From assembly GCA_011048855.1 (NCBI GenBank), contig DSCZ01000393.1:1-12879 (forward strand): a stretch of 12,879 nucleotides of DNA, in the 5' to 3' direction. This document shows, in pieces, positions 1 to 7,580 of this stretch. Within the stretch, counting starts at the first letter, position 1. Each line of letters begins with the position of its first letter. Under the pieces are notes generated by a model. That model was given only the letters and a program-made list of their open reading frames with translations, had not been told where the DNA came from and did not search any database. The translations under genes were made by a program, and so were the position numbers. Source of the DNA: Desulfobacteraceae bacterium (lineage in GTDB: Bacteria > Desulfobacterota > DSM-4660 > Desulfatiglandales > Desulfatiglandaceae).

Positions 1-76
1 CGTGATACAAAATACTTGTGGACATGATGGCTCTCCTCCTTCAATGAATTGCACTTCACCAAAGAGGAGAACCTGA

Positions 77-541
77 TTGTCTATTTTTTTCAACCCCTAT
101 GTACGCAAGAACCGGATGAACCCTCCCCAGAACAGTATTATCGGGGGGGCCACCCTGTGGGTATTGAGTGGTCTTCCAAAAGAGGATTACCAGGGAGTGG
201 CCAAATTTTTCACCTACTTATCTTCTGCCGAAGTGCAGGCTGAATGGCATCAATTCACCGGTTACCTTCCAATAACCATGGCTGCTTATGAATTGTCCAA
301 AAAGCAGGGATACTACGAGAAGAACCCGGGCACCGAGACAGCTTTGCTCCAGATGACGTTGAATGCTCCCACGGAGCACTCCAGAGGTTTACGGCTTGGA
401 AGTTTCGTGCAGATCAGGGATATCGTCAACACGGAAATGGAAGCTATTTGGGGAGGCAAAAAGACGGCGGAGAAGGGGTTGAACGATGCCGTGGATCAAG
501 GCAACAGGTTGCTCAGGAGATTCGAACGCGCAAACAAATAG
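77..541 (+). pseudogene. ugpB: C-terminal remnant of glycerol-3-phosphate-binding protein UgpB
   Basis: The ~150 residues match the C-terminal third of UgpB, the periplasmic sn-glycerol-3-phosphate (and glycerophosphodiester) receptor of the UgpBAEC importer. Recognisable blocks are PPQNSIIGGATLWVLSG, GVAKFFTYLS, EWHQFTGYLPIT, YYEKNPG, GLRLGSFVQIR and GNRLLRRFE. Full-length UgpB is about 430-440 residues with a signal peptide; here the frame is closed by TGA at 74-76, just before the first recognisable residues (NPY). None of the three forward frames of bases 1-76 shows UgpB-like sequence. A TTG at 77 preceded by AGGAG (65-69) could in principle start translation, but the product would lack a signal peptide and the first lobe. 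A T7 run at 84-90 is a possible indel site. It lies directly upstream of intact ugpA, ugpE and ugpC in the usual order. I read it as a decayed or rearranged gene. A sequencing or assembly error is the alternative. Confidence 0.75.
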
Positions 542-584
542 GGCTTTGGGCGTGTTGCCTCGATTCACCTGAAAATGAACGGCG

Positions 585-647
585 GATCCGGTCAGTTGGA
601 GTAGGATGTCCCTGGCCGGAGCTGCCGGGGTTTCTGGATCTTTTTTT
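585..647 (+). terminator. Branched stem plus T7 between ugpB and ugpA
   Basis: GATCCGG (585-591) can pair with CTGGATC (634-640) with one G-T wobble, enclosing an inner hairpin CCCTGGC (610-616) / GCCGGGG (624-630), also with one wobble. The outer stem is followed at once by seven T residues (641-647). This looks like an intrinsic terminator or attenuator in the 146-base gap between the binding-protein remnant and ugpA. Such elements often make binding-protein mRNA more abundant than permease mRNA. The outer pairing is long-range, so confidence is moderate. Confidence 0.4.
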
Positions 648-687
648 AAGTCAAACCGCGCTGATGGCCGCGTCGTGACAAGGTTCC

Positions 688-1569
688 ATGCATAAACGCA
701 TTGTTTTCGAGAATAAGCTGCTTCCTTATCTTCTTGTAGCTCCCCAGATAATTGTCACTCTCGTATTTTTTATCTGGCCGGCGACTCAGGCTATCCTTAA
801 TTCATTTCTCCAGGAAGACCCTTTTGGACTCAGCAGAGAATTGGTGTGGCTTGAAAACTTCAAAGCAATTTTCACAGAGCAGGATTATCTCGGCTCTTTT
901 GTGATAACCTTGATCTTCAGCTTTTCGGTGGCGGCGGTTGCCCTGGTGTGCGCCCTTTATCTGGCGATCCAGGCAGACAGGGTTATACACGGGGCCACCG
1001 TCTATAAAACCCTCTTGATCTGGCCTTATGCAGTAGCGCCCGCGGTTGCGGGGGTTTTGTGGATGTTCATGTTCAACCCGACAATCGGTATCGTGGCTTA
1101 TGTTCTCAGCCGAATGGGATATGAATGGAATCACTTCCTGAACGGTGGAGAGGCCATGCTGCTCGTGGTGCTGGCTGCGGCATGGAAGCAGATCAGCTAT
1201 AATTTTTTATTTTTTCTCGCAGGCCTCCAGGCCATCCCTCATTCGCTGATTGAGGGAGCGGCGATAGATGGGGCGAGCCCCTTCAGGCGGTTCTGGGACA
1301 TCATCTTCCCGCTTCTTTCACCGACCACCTTCTTTTTAATCGTTGTCAACATCGTTTACGCATTTTTCGATACCTTCGGAGTCATCCACATCGTCACCCG
1401 CGGAGGGCCGGGTGGAGCGACTACCACCCTAGTATACAAGGTTTTCTATGATGGGTTCATCGGCCTGGATCTCGGAGGATCAGCAGCCCAGTCGGTTGTT
1501 CTGATGACCATCGTAATCACTTTGACCGTGGTTCAGTTCCGATATATCGAGAGGAAGGTGCATTACTGA
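688..1569 (+). CDS. ugpA: Glycerol-3-phosphate ABC transporter permease UgpA
   Basis: Inner-membrane permease subunit of the sn-glycerol-3-phosphate importer; it pairs with UgpE to form the channel and docks on UgpC. The 293-residue product is full length for UgpA and follows it closely: LPYLLVAPQ near residues 12-20, FFIWPA at 27-32, [14 protein letters not shown] at 112-125, [13 protein letters not shown] at 164-176, and a C-terminal AAQSVVLM...VQFRYIE. The cytoplasmic EAA loop that contacts the ATPase begins at about residue 189 ([20 protein letters not shown]). About six hydrophobic membrane segments are visible. The ATG at 688 is preceded by AAGG about five bases upstream and gives a start aligned with known UgpA. 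Its stop overlaps the ugpE start by one base (TGATG), indicating translational coupling. Confidence 0.95.
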   Translation: MHKRIVFENKLLPYLLVAPQIIVTLVFFIWPATQAILNSFLQEDPFGLSRELVWLENFKAIFTEQDYLGSFVITLIFSFSVAAVALVCALYLAIQADRVIHGATVYKTLLIWPYAVAPAVAGVLWMFMFNPTIGIVAYVLSRMGYEWNHFLNGGEAMLLVVLAAAWKQISYNFLFFLAGLQAIPHSLIEGAAIDGASPFRRFWDIIFPLLSPTTFFLIVVNIVYAFFDTFGVIHIVTRGGPGGATTTLVYKVFYDGFIGLDLGGSAAQSVVLMTIVITLTVVQFRYIERKVHY

Positions 1570-2417
1570 TGGTTCAACGACGGCCGTGGCTGACATTCAT
1601 GACTCATGCGACCCTGGTGCTGGGAATACTGGTCGTCGGTTTTCCCATATATATCGCTTTCGTGGCCTCAACTCATGCTCTCCCGGATATTCTGACAGCT
1701 CCAATGCCCTGGCGGATGGGCCCTGATTTCATCGAAAACTATACCAGGGCTCTCACGGCCGGCTCCACCGCAGGGGGAACGGCGCCCGTCGGCACCATGC
1801 TTTTTAACAGCCTGGTCATGGCCATGGGAATCGCAGTCGGAAAGATCGCAATCTCCATTATAGCGGCATTTGCGATCGTTTATTTCGATTTCAGATTTCG
1901 AATGTTCTTTTTCTGGATGATTTTCATCACGTTGATGCTGCCTGTGGAGGTGCGCATCCTGCCCACTTACGAGGTGGTGGCCAATCTGGGGATGCTGAAT
2001 TCCTATGCAGGTCTCATCATTCCGCTTATTGCATCTGCAACAGCGACATTTCTTTTCCGGCAATTTTTTTTGATGGTTCCGGATGAGTTGACGGAGGCCG
2101 CAAGGATCGACGGGGCAGGCCCCATCCGGTTTTTCATCGATATTCTCTTTCCCATGTCTCGAACCAATATAGGGGCTCTTTTCGTGATCCTCTTTATTTA
2201 CGGTTGGAATCAATATTTGTGGCCCCTTTTGATAACCACGGAAAAAGACTTTTACACGATTCTCATTGGCATCAACCAAATGTTGGCGGTTTTTGACAAC
2301 ATGCAGGAATGGCATATCATTATGGCCACCACTCTGTTGGCTATGATTCCTCCGGTTCTGGTGGTTATAGGGATGCAGCGGCTTTTTGTGAAAGGTCTTA
2401 CTGAAACCGAAAAATAA
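1569..2417 (+). CDS. ugpE: Glycerol-3-phosphate ABC transporter permease UgpE
   Basis: Second inner-membrane permease of the Ugp importer. The 282 residues match UgpE from the start (RPWLTFMTH, residues 5-13) to the end (MQRLFVKGLTETEK). Strong family blocks are FFFWMIFITLMLPVEVRI (113-130), SYAGLIIPLIASATATFLFRQFF around 145-167, the EAA loop from residue 176 (EAARIDGAGPIRFFIDILFP), and FIYGWNQYLWPLL. About six membrane segments are visible. The ATG overlaps the ugpA stop by one base, and ugpC follows 15 bases after its stop. It appears intact and works with UgpA and UgpC. The receptor is missing as an intact gene in this window. Confidence 0.95.
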   Translation: MVQRRPWLTFMTHATLVLGILVVGFPIYIAFVASTHALPDILTAPMPWRMGPDFIENYTRALTAGSTAGGTAPVGTMLFNSLVMAMGIAVGKIAISIIAAFAIVYFDFRFRMFFFWMIFITLMLPVEVRILPTYEVVANLGMLNSYAGLIIPLIASATATFLFRQFFLMVPDELTEAARIDGAGPIRFFIDILFPMSRTNIGALFVILFIYGWNQYLWPLLITTEKDFYTILIGINQMLAVFDNMQEWHIIMATTLLAMIPPVLVVIGMQRLFVKGLTETEK

Positions 2418-2432
2418 TTGGGAATTTATTTT

Positions 2433-3518
2433 ATGAGCAACGTATTGCTACGTCAGGTCAGGAAATCCTACGGCAAAACGGAAGTAGTCCACGGGGTTGA
2501 CTGTGATATCAGTGACGGTGAGTTCATAGTAACGCTCGGGCCGAGCGGATGCGGCAAGTCGACCGTTCTCAGAATGATCGCTGGTTTGGAGCGGATCACA
2601 TCGGGGGAAATCCGCATCGGTGACCGGGTCGTGAACAACCTGGAACCTTCCGAGCGGGACATCGCAATGGTTTTTCAAAATTACGCCCTATATCCCCACA
2701 TGTCTGTTTTCGACAACATGGCGTACAGTCTTAAGATCCGGGGAACGGCCAAATCTGAAATCCGGGAGCGGGTGGAAAAGACCGCGGCAATACTTGAACT
2801 GGGTGACCTTTTGGCGAGAAAGCCGCGGGAATTAAGTGGAGGTCAGCGTCAGAGAGTTGCAATGGGGCGGGCCATCATCCGAAAACCCAGCGTCTTTCTT
2901 TTTGACGAGCCCCTCAGCAATCTGGATGCAAAACTAAGGAGTCAAATGAGGATCGAGCTGCGGAAACTCCATGAACTTCTTAGAATTACGAGCATCTATG
3001 TCACTCATGACCAGATCGAGGCCATGACCCTGGCTGACCGTTTAATCGTCATGAACGAGGGACTGTTCGAGCAAATCGGCACCCCTATCGACATCTATGA
3101 TAAACCTGCCACCATCTTTGTCGCAGGTTTCATAGGCTCTCCGTCCATGAATTTTATTTCGGCCCGTGCTACGGAGGACCAGCGGCTGGTTTTAACAGAG
3201 GATGTTTCCATTCAGCATGACAAGGAAAACCTGCCGGTCCACGGGGAGAAATCGGTCATCCTGGGGATCAGGCCGGAACATCTGACGATTTCCACCGAGG
3301 AAGCCTCCAGATTCAGTTTCAGCGTGGATTTCGTCGAAGCACTCGGCGCTGATACCGTCGTACACGGGTCCATGGTAAAAGATGGGCCATCACTTATCCT
3401 CAGGGTGCCCGGAGTGGTTAAAATCCGCCGGGGAGAGATCCTGCCTTTGACTTTCGATCTTCGCCACTTACATGTTTTCGATTCGGAAACCCGGAAGCGC
3501 CTTTTGGATGCATCATAA
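2433..3518 (+). CDS. ugpC: Glycerol-3-phosphate ABC transporter ATP-binding protein UgpC
   Basis: Cytoplasmic ATPase that drives glycerol-3-phosphate import with UgpA and UgpE. From the ATG at 2433 the product is 361 residues, typical for the UgpC/MalK group. Walker [10 protein letters not shown] is at 36-44, the Q-loop Gln at about 82, the signature LSGGQ at 134-138, Walker B VFLFDEP at 154-160 with catalytic Glu159, and the switch His (VTHDQ) at about 192. A C-terminal TOBE/MalK-type regulatory domain follows from about residue 240. A TTG at 2418 would add five residues but lies one base after the ugpE stop, with no leader for a ribosome site. The ATG with GGGA upstream (2420-2423) is preferred. 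The substrate assignment comes mainly from its UgpA and UgpE neighbours, since MalK-like ATPases are similar and sometimes shared among sugar importers. Confidence 0.93.
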   Translation: MSNVLLRQVRKSYGKTEVVHGVDCDISDGEFIVTLGPSGCGKSTVLRMIAGLERITSGEIRIGDRVVNNLEPSERDIAMVFQNYALYPHMSVFDNMAYSLKIRGTAKSEIRERVEKTAAILELGDLLARKPRELSGGQRQRVAMGRAIIRKPSVFLFDEPLSNLDAKLRSQMRIELRKLHELLRITSIYVTHDQIEAMTLADRLIVMNEGLFEQIGTPIDIYDKPATIFVAGFIGSPSMNFISARATEDQRLVLTEDVSIQHDKENLPVHGEKSVILGIRPEHLTISTEEASRFSFSVDFVEALGADTVVHGSMVKDGPSLILRVPGVVKIRRGEILPLTFDLRHLHVFDSETRKRLLDAS

Positions 3519-3562
3519 ATTTCCAACCTGACCGGCGATCTAAAATCATAAAGTGGATGGGC

Positions 3563-3600
3563 GCGGGAAAGGCAATTTCCCGCCCGCTTCATCAGAAGCG
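3563..3600. terminator. Tandem hairpins between convergent ugpC and LysR genes
   Basis: Two perfect stems lie next to each other: GCGGGAAA (3563-3570) / TTTCCCGC (3576-3583) with a five-base loop, and CGCTTC (3585-3590) / GAAGCG (3595-3600) with a four-base loop. They fill the gap between the end of ugpC (3518) and the end of the convergent LysR gene (3602). A shared transcription end for both units is likely. No run of T residues follows on either strand, so classical intrinsic termination is uncertain. Confidence 0.45.
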
Positions 3601-3601
3601 G

Positions 3602-4510
3602 TTATCGAGAAGTGCAGCGGGTGTATTCCGCACCCCATTGATTAAGCCGGTCGATGAAACGCTTCAGAATTTCTGAAATATATTTTTCTTTGTGGTAGAT
3701 CATGAAGTATTTCCGTTTAAGGGGGCGGTTTTCAAAGGAAAGGGCTATCAGTCTGCCTGCCTGAACCTCTTCGTCGGCGACGTGCCTGCTGATGAGTGCT
3801 GCACCGATACCGTTTTCCACAGCCTGTTTCATGGCACGGTTGCTGGACAGTTCCATCGAAACGGAAACTGAAACGGAATTTCCTTTCAAAAAACTGTTGA
3901 TGGCCTGGTGGGGAACCGATCCCCGTTCGTGATAGATCAGGTTTTCACCTTCTAGGTCCACCGGCTTGATGCTTTCTTTCCCCGCCAGCTTGTGGCCCGG
4001 GCGAACGATGACCACAAGTTCATCTTCGAGTATTTCGTGAACCTGCAGTTTGGGGTTATCGATTGGAAATGAAGTGAACCCCAGGTCCGCTCTAAGGTTC
4101 GCTATGTCCTCCCCGACTTCTTCACTGGGAAGAATGTTGACAGACATAAACACAAAGGGGTTGTCCTTCAAAAAGGGGGTCATTACTGAAGGCAGATAAT
4201 ACGCGCCAAAACTTTCGCTTGCCAGGAGCCGAATTTTTCCTCTCTTGCTGCGTTGAAATTCCCGGATGGTTTCCTCGGCAAGGCTTTCAAGGTCAAATAT
4301 CTTCTCCGAGATTTCGAAAAGAGCCTGGCCTGCGTCTGTAAGCACCAGTTTCTTTCCAAAACGGTTCACCAGTTTGATGTCGTAATGTTCCTGCAGTCGC
4401 TGGATTCCTTTGGTCACCGCAGGCTGGGTGACGAATAAATCCCTGGCGGCCATATTCAAGTTCCCCCGCTTGGCCGCAAAGTAGAAGATCTTGAGTTGAT
4501 TCAGATTCAT
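3602..4510 (-). CDS. LysR-family transcriptional regulator
   Basis: DNA-binding regulator, 302 residues, normal length for the LysR family. The N-terminal winged helix-turn-helix spans about residues 1-60, with the expected MNLNQLKIFYFAAKRGNLN start, AARDLFVTQPAVTKGIQRLQ recognition helices, and LVNRFGKKLVLTDAG wing. A linker helix leads to a substrate-binding domain from about residue 90 to 295 (KIRLLASESFGAYYLP, ADLGFTSFP, LVVIVRPGHKLAG, NGIGAALISRHVA). The effector is unknown. The gene lies 112 bases downstream of etfA on the same strand and converges with ugpC. It may be the last gene of the enzyme unit or have its own start in the A/T-rich gap 4511-4622. No divergent target gene is present, which is unusual for LysR regulators. 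The subfamily looks CysB/CbbR-like, a general impression only. Confidence 0.93.
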   Translation of the reverse strand: MNLNQLKIFYFAAKRGNLNMAARDLFVTQPAVTKGIQRLQEHYDIKLVNRFGKKLVLTDAGQALFEISEKIFDLESLAEETIREFQRSKRGKIRLLASESFGAYYLPSVMTPFLKDNPFVFMSVNILPSEEVGEDIANLRADLGFTSFPIDNPKLQVHEILEDELVVIVRPGHKLAGKESIKPVDLEGENLIYHERGSVPHQAINSFLKGNSVSVSVSMELSSNRAMKQAVENGIGAALISRHVADEEVQAGRLIALSFENRPLKRKYFMIYHKEKYISEILKRFIDRLNQWGAEYTRCTSR

Positions 4511-4622
4511 TGTGGAGAACCGCCTGTATGAATTATTTTTTTTCTTATCCGTTTTTACAAACTCATCATCTTTCGTTCAACACAAAAAATCAATATCATC
4601 AGGAGGTCTCTTTGAGAAGAGT

Positions 4623-5570
4623 TTACGCCAGCGTTTCGGTCAAAGCCGGCACGATTTCAAAGAGGTCCCCCACGACGCCGTAGTCGCATTTGCCGAAGAT
4701 CGGGGCACCGGGATCGATGTTTACAGCGATTATCGTCCGCGATGTTTTCATGCCGGCGAAATGCTGGATCGATCCGGAAATTCCACAGGCGATGTAAATT
4801 GATGGACTGACCGTTTTACCGGTCTGGCCCACCTGCATCGAGTGAGGTGCAAAGCCGGCGTCCACCGCCGCGCGGGATGCGCCTACGGCCGCCCCGATTT
4901 TTTTTGCGCACGCATCGAGAATCTCGAAATTTTCAGCCGACCCAAGGGCCTTGCCGCCTGATATGATTATTGAAGCCTCGCGGAGCTCTAAGGGTGCATC
5001 CGGATTCCTTTTTACTCCAGCGACCCGGATTCTTTCCGGATTTTCGGCCAGGTATTGAAATTCAATCGTTTCCGCCGTCGATGGCGAACGGCCGGCAGGC
5101 ACCGCTTTCGGCCTTATGCTGCATGAAAAAAGGCCGGGTTCGAATTTGAGAACCACGGAGGTTTTGCCGGAAAACCTCGATTTTTGAACTTCACGCGCCG
5201 CGAAATCCACCCGGGTGCAGTCCAGGACCAGCGGTATGTCCAGTATCGCGGCGATCCTGCACAGCATATCGTTGCCGCGGGGGGTGCCGGCCGCTGCAAT
5301 TGCATCCGGCTCGAATTTTTTCACAGCCTCGGCCATGGCGGCTGCAGCCGCTTCGGGTCGGTCGTTGAGCCGGCCCCCGGACTTATTGATGGCGATGATC
5401 CGGGCTGCTCCGTATTCTTCAAGCACGCTGCGGTGTTTCGATGGATCTTCATCCGCCAGAAACGCAGTCACGGCGCAGGACTCATCGGCCCGTGCCGCGG
5501 TTAGTGCTTCAAAGCATGAAGATTTGATTCCGCCTTGGTCTGTTTCTATGATGACAGCAATTTTGAACAT
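4623..5570 (-). CDS. etfA: Electron transfer flavoprotein alpha subunit
   Basis: FAD-binding subunit of the EtfAB heterodimer, which takes electrons from flavin dehydrogenases and passes them to a quinone or Fe-S acceptor. The 315-residue length is normal. The N-terminal nucleotide-binding-like domain covers about residues 1-190. The C-terminal FAD domain shows GASRAAVDAG (230-239), QVGQTGK (246-252), YIACGISGSIQHFAGM (259-274, with the flavin-contacting His270), and AVNIDPGAPIF followed by DYGVVGDLFEIVP. The motif that is usually SGGRG reads SGGKALG here (204-210), so the normal flavin-contacting Arg is Lys207 (codon 4950-4952). There is no N-terminal ferredoxin domain. The gene begins 18 bases after the etfB stop, with only a weak ribosome site. 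No acyl-CoA or other dehydrogenase lies in the window, so its electron donor is unknown. Co-location with the aminotransferase suggests a dedicated role in that pathway. Confidence 0.95.
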   Translation of the reverse strand: MFKIAVIIETDQGGIKSSCFEALTAARADESCAVTAFLADEDPSKHRSVLEEYGAARIIAINKSGGRLNDRPEAAAAAMAEAVKKFEPDAIAAAGTPRGNDMLCRIAAILDIPLVLDCTRVDFAAREVQKSRFSGKTSVVLKFEPGLFSCSIRPKAVPAGRSPSTAETIEFQYLAENPERIRVAGVKRNPDAPLELREASIIISGGKALGSAENFEILDACAKKIGAAVGASRAAVDAGFAPHSMQVGQTGKTVSPSIYIACGISGSIQHFAGMKTSRTIIAVNIDPGAPIFGKCDYGVVGDLFEIVPALTETLA

Positions 5571-5588
5571 AATACAATTCTTTAACGA

Positions 5589-6377
5589 TTATTTTATGTT
5601 TAATTCCGATGGACCGTTCCCCGATGCACTCTTTATAATCCGTGCAAGAATCCCGGCCGCTTCCCGCGTGGTTCCGGTAATAATTTCCGCATGTCTTTCA
5701 TCGTTGACCACCTCAATTCGAACCACGTGAAACCCTTCCGCCCGATGCTCCATGCCGGAGTCAAGCGGGATTTTTTCCACCGGCTTTTTCCTTGCCTGCA
5801 TCAGCGCGGGAAGGGTAGGGGAACGAGGCACATTCAGCCCCCGGGCGGCACCTACAACGCAGGGGAGGGACAACTCGACCTCTTCGATCGCTCCGTTCCC
5901 GATCTCGCGCTGCAGCTTCAGGTTTTTTCCGTTCATTTCAAAAGCCGTGATTTCGGTGACCACCGGCAGGCCGAGAAGTGCAGCCAGCCGGTAGGGGGTC
6001 TGCATTGCTTCGGTGTCCACCGACCGGCTGCCGGTCAAAACGAGATCCGGAGGGGGGCCGCTGCGTATAACCGCGGCGAGTCCGGCGGCGGTAAGCCCCG
6101 GGCCGGGAAAGGGTACTTCGGTTTCAACCAGCACGGCTCTGTCCGCGCCGAGTGCCAGTGCGGTTCTCAGGGTTTTTTCGGCATCTGATTTCCCGAGGCT
6201 CACCGCCGTCAATTCGGTGTCGACGCGTTCCCGTTTTATCGCGAGGGCCTGTTCAAGCGCGTATTCGTCATGAGGGTTCATTACGTACTTGTTTCCGGCG
6301 TCATAATCGGCAGCCCCGCGGATCGAAACCCGCGCGGCCGTGTCCGGAACATGTTTTACACAGACAAATATTTTCAT
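5589..6377 (-). CDS. etfB: Electron transfer flavoprotein beta subunit
   Basis: Partner of ETF alpha; this subunit normally binds AMP, or a second FAD in bifurcating types. The 262-residue protein has the family start KIFVCVKHVPDT (2-13), the block YVMNPHDEYALEQAL (31-45), the central loop TGSRSVDTEAMQTPYRLAALLG (115-136), and the signature region LNVPRSPTLPALMQARKKPV (181-200), which corresponds to the usual N-PR-PTLP-I--A-KKP pattern. The central loop departs from the common DGDT(A/G)QVGP form, so classic versus bifurcating type cannot be judged by eye. The start ATG overlaps the aminotransferase stop in an ATGA arrangement, so the two are probably translationally coupled. It is followed closely by etfA. 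Confidence 0.95.
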   Translation of the reverse strand: MKIFVCVKHVPDTAARVSIRGAADYDAGNKYVMNPHDEYALEQALAIKRERVDTELTAVSLGKSDAEKTLRTALALGADRAVLVETEVPFPGPGLTAAGLAAVIRSGPPPDLVLTGSRSVDTEAMQTPYRLAALLGLPVVTEITAFEMNGKNLKLQREIGNGAIEEVELSLPCVVGAARGLNVPRSPTLPALMQARKKPVEKIPLDSGMEHRAEGFHVVRIEVVNDERHAEIITGTTREAAGILARIIKSASGNGPSELNIK

Positions 6378-7477
6378 TGTTTCGAGCCGAAGTAATTTCT
6401 CAGAAACCGGATGAACCGTTCGTTTTCTTCATCCACGCCGGGGGTGACACGGAAAAAACCGTCTTTGCCGTTGATCGGGGAAATCCGTTTCAGGTAAACT
6501 TTTTCCATCTCCTTGGCGGCCGCGAGTATTTCCGCGTTGGTTTTCCCGGTCACACTGGCGTCGATCAGCATGTAGTTACCCGGAGCCGGATAGGGTTTCA
6601 GGCCGAGTTTCGTGACTTCTTCCGCGAAAATTTTCATCCACCTGTTGTTGTGCTCCACCTTGCAGGCCAGCTCTTCCGGGTTGTCCAGCATCGCTTCGGC
6701 TGCTGCCATCGACATCAGGCTGACGTTCCAGGGCAGCAGCATCTTGTTGAAGGCTGAAATCATTTCCGGGGTTCCCAGGACATACCCGAACCGGATTCCG
6801 CAGAACCCGTGAGCCTTCGAAAAAGTGGACTGAAGGAAAACATGAGGGTATTCCTTCATCAAGTAGGCTTTTGAGCCTACTTCCGGGTGATAGAAGAAAT
6901 AGGCTTCGTCTATGCAGAGCGGTATACCCAGTTCGCAGAAGCGGAGCAGGTCTTTGTCCTCTATATAGACGCCGGTGGGATTGTTGGGGTTGATGATGAG
7001 AATGAGTTTTGTCTTCTCGTTGACGGCGGCGAGCATCGCCTCGACATCGTATTGAAGGTCCTCGGACCGAACCGGGACCGACACGACTTTTGCCCCGGTG
7101 ATTTCGGCACGGGCGGGATACAGCCCGAAGGTGGGGTTCGACATGATGATTTCGTCCCCCGGGCGGAGAAAAATTCTCATCATGCTGTCTATAATTTCGG
7201 ATGTGCCGTTGCAAAGCCGCACGTTTTCGGGGCCCAGGTCGTATAGTTTTCCAACTTTTCCCCTGAGCTGTTTCATGCTGTCAGGGTAGCGGTTGCCGTA
7301 TTTCAATACGTTCACAACCGCATCGATCACCTTCTGTGAAGGGGGTATCGGATTTTCATTCAGCATCAGTCGCGCATATTCCGGGTGCTCCCATGATTCA
7401 TCGAGGATGCTGGTGTTATATTCCCTGGCAGTGGAGAACCACGGTACAAACCATTCTTTGAGTTCTTTCGTTTTCAT
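6374..7477 (-). CDS. HisC-like class I/II PLP-dependent aminotransferase
   Basis: A fold-type I pyridoxal-phosphate enzyme of 367 residues, closest by eye to histidinol-phosphate aminotransferase and the related threonine-phosphate decarboxylase (CobD) group. Visible family features are ARLMLNENP (35-43, substrate-side Asn), GNRYPD (61-66), NGTSEIID (90-97), NPNNPTG (163-169), DEAYF (190-194, Asp contacting the PLP ring nitrogen), STFSKAHGFCGIRFGY (217-232, Schiff-base Lys221 and phosphate-binding Arg229), and FFRVTPG near the C-terminus with the carboxylate-binding Arg. The frame stays open upstream to 7630, but the ATG at 7477 follows AAAGGAG (7483-7489) and starts at the family position. 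No his or cob genes are nearby. Its setting with a transaldolase, EtfAB and an importer suggests catabolism of an amino compound rather than histidine synthesis. The actual substrate is unknown. Confidence 0.88.
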   Translation of the reverse strand: MKTKELKEWFVPWFSTAREYNTSILDESWEHPEYARLMLNENPIPPSQKVIDAVVNVLKYGNRYPDSMKQLRGKVGKLYDLGPENVRLCNGTSEIIDSMMRIFLRPGDEIIMSNPTFGLYPARAEITGAKVVSVPVRSEDLQYDVEAMLAAVNEKTKLILIINPNNPTGVYIEDKDLLRFCELGIPLCIDEAYFFYHPEVGSKAYLMKEYPHVFLQSTFSKAHGFCGIRFGYVLGTPEMISAFNKMLLPWNVSLMSMAAAEAMLDNPEELACKVEHNNRWMKIFAEEVTKLGLKPYPAPGNYMLIDASVTGKTNAEILAAAKEMEKVYLKRISPINGKDGFFRVTPGVDEENERFIRFLRNYFGSKQ

Positions 7478-7482
7478 GTTGT

Positions 7483-7489
7483 CTCCTTT
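7483..7489 (-). promoter_or_regulatory. Ribosome binding site fixing the aminotransferase start
   Basis: AAAGGAG on the minus strand lies five bases before the ATG at 7477. It identifies that codon as the start in place of the upstream in-frame ATG at 7630, which lies inside the transaldolase gene and would add 51 residues with no family match. Confidence 0.75.
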
Positions 7490-7580
7490 CGAAAACAATA
7501 CCTTGAAATTGTTATCCTTATCATGTCTCAGATATTTACTTCGTCGCAGGCCGCACGACCGCTCAGACAACGGAATGGGA

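Noticed and set aside
1668..2315. 215-codon minus-strand open frame opposite ugpE.
   Set aside because: The product is His/Arg/Cys-rich with no family resemblance, while the opposite strand encodes a clear UgpE.
2418..2432. TTG start five codons upstream for ugpC.
   Set aside because: It lies one base after the ugpE stop with no suitable ribosome site, and the ATG at 2433 aligns with UgpC proteins.
4511..4622. Possible LysR promoter (TTGAAC, 17 bases, TAAAAA) in the A/T-rich gap.
   Set aside because: Both boxes match only four of six bases, and A/T-rich DNA gives such matches easily.
4601..4682. AGGAGG followed by a TTG on the plus strand, resembling a small gene start.
   Set aside because: The frame ends after about 23 codons and runs antisense into etfA, so it is a chance match.
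5184..6757. Long plus-strand open frames opposite etfA, etfB and the aminotransferase.
   Set aside because: They are antisense shadows of well-supported G/C-rich genes, with no recognisable domains and low-complexity Arg/Pro/Ser-rich composition.
7504..7517. Fourteen bases identical to the right half of the E. coli lac operator (GGATAACAATTTCA on the minus strand).
   Set aside because: Only half the operator matches, there is no LacI or vector sequence nearby, and it lies naturally in the gap before the aminotransferase ribosome site. Probably coincidence.
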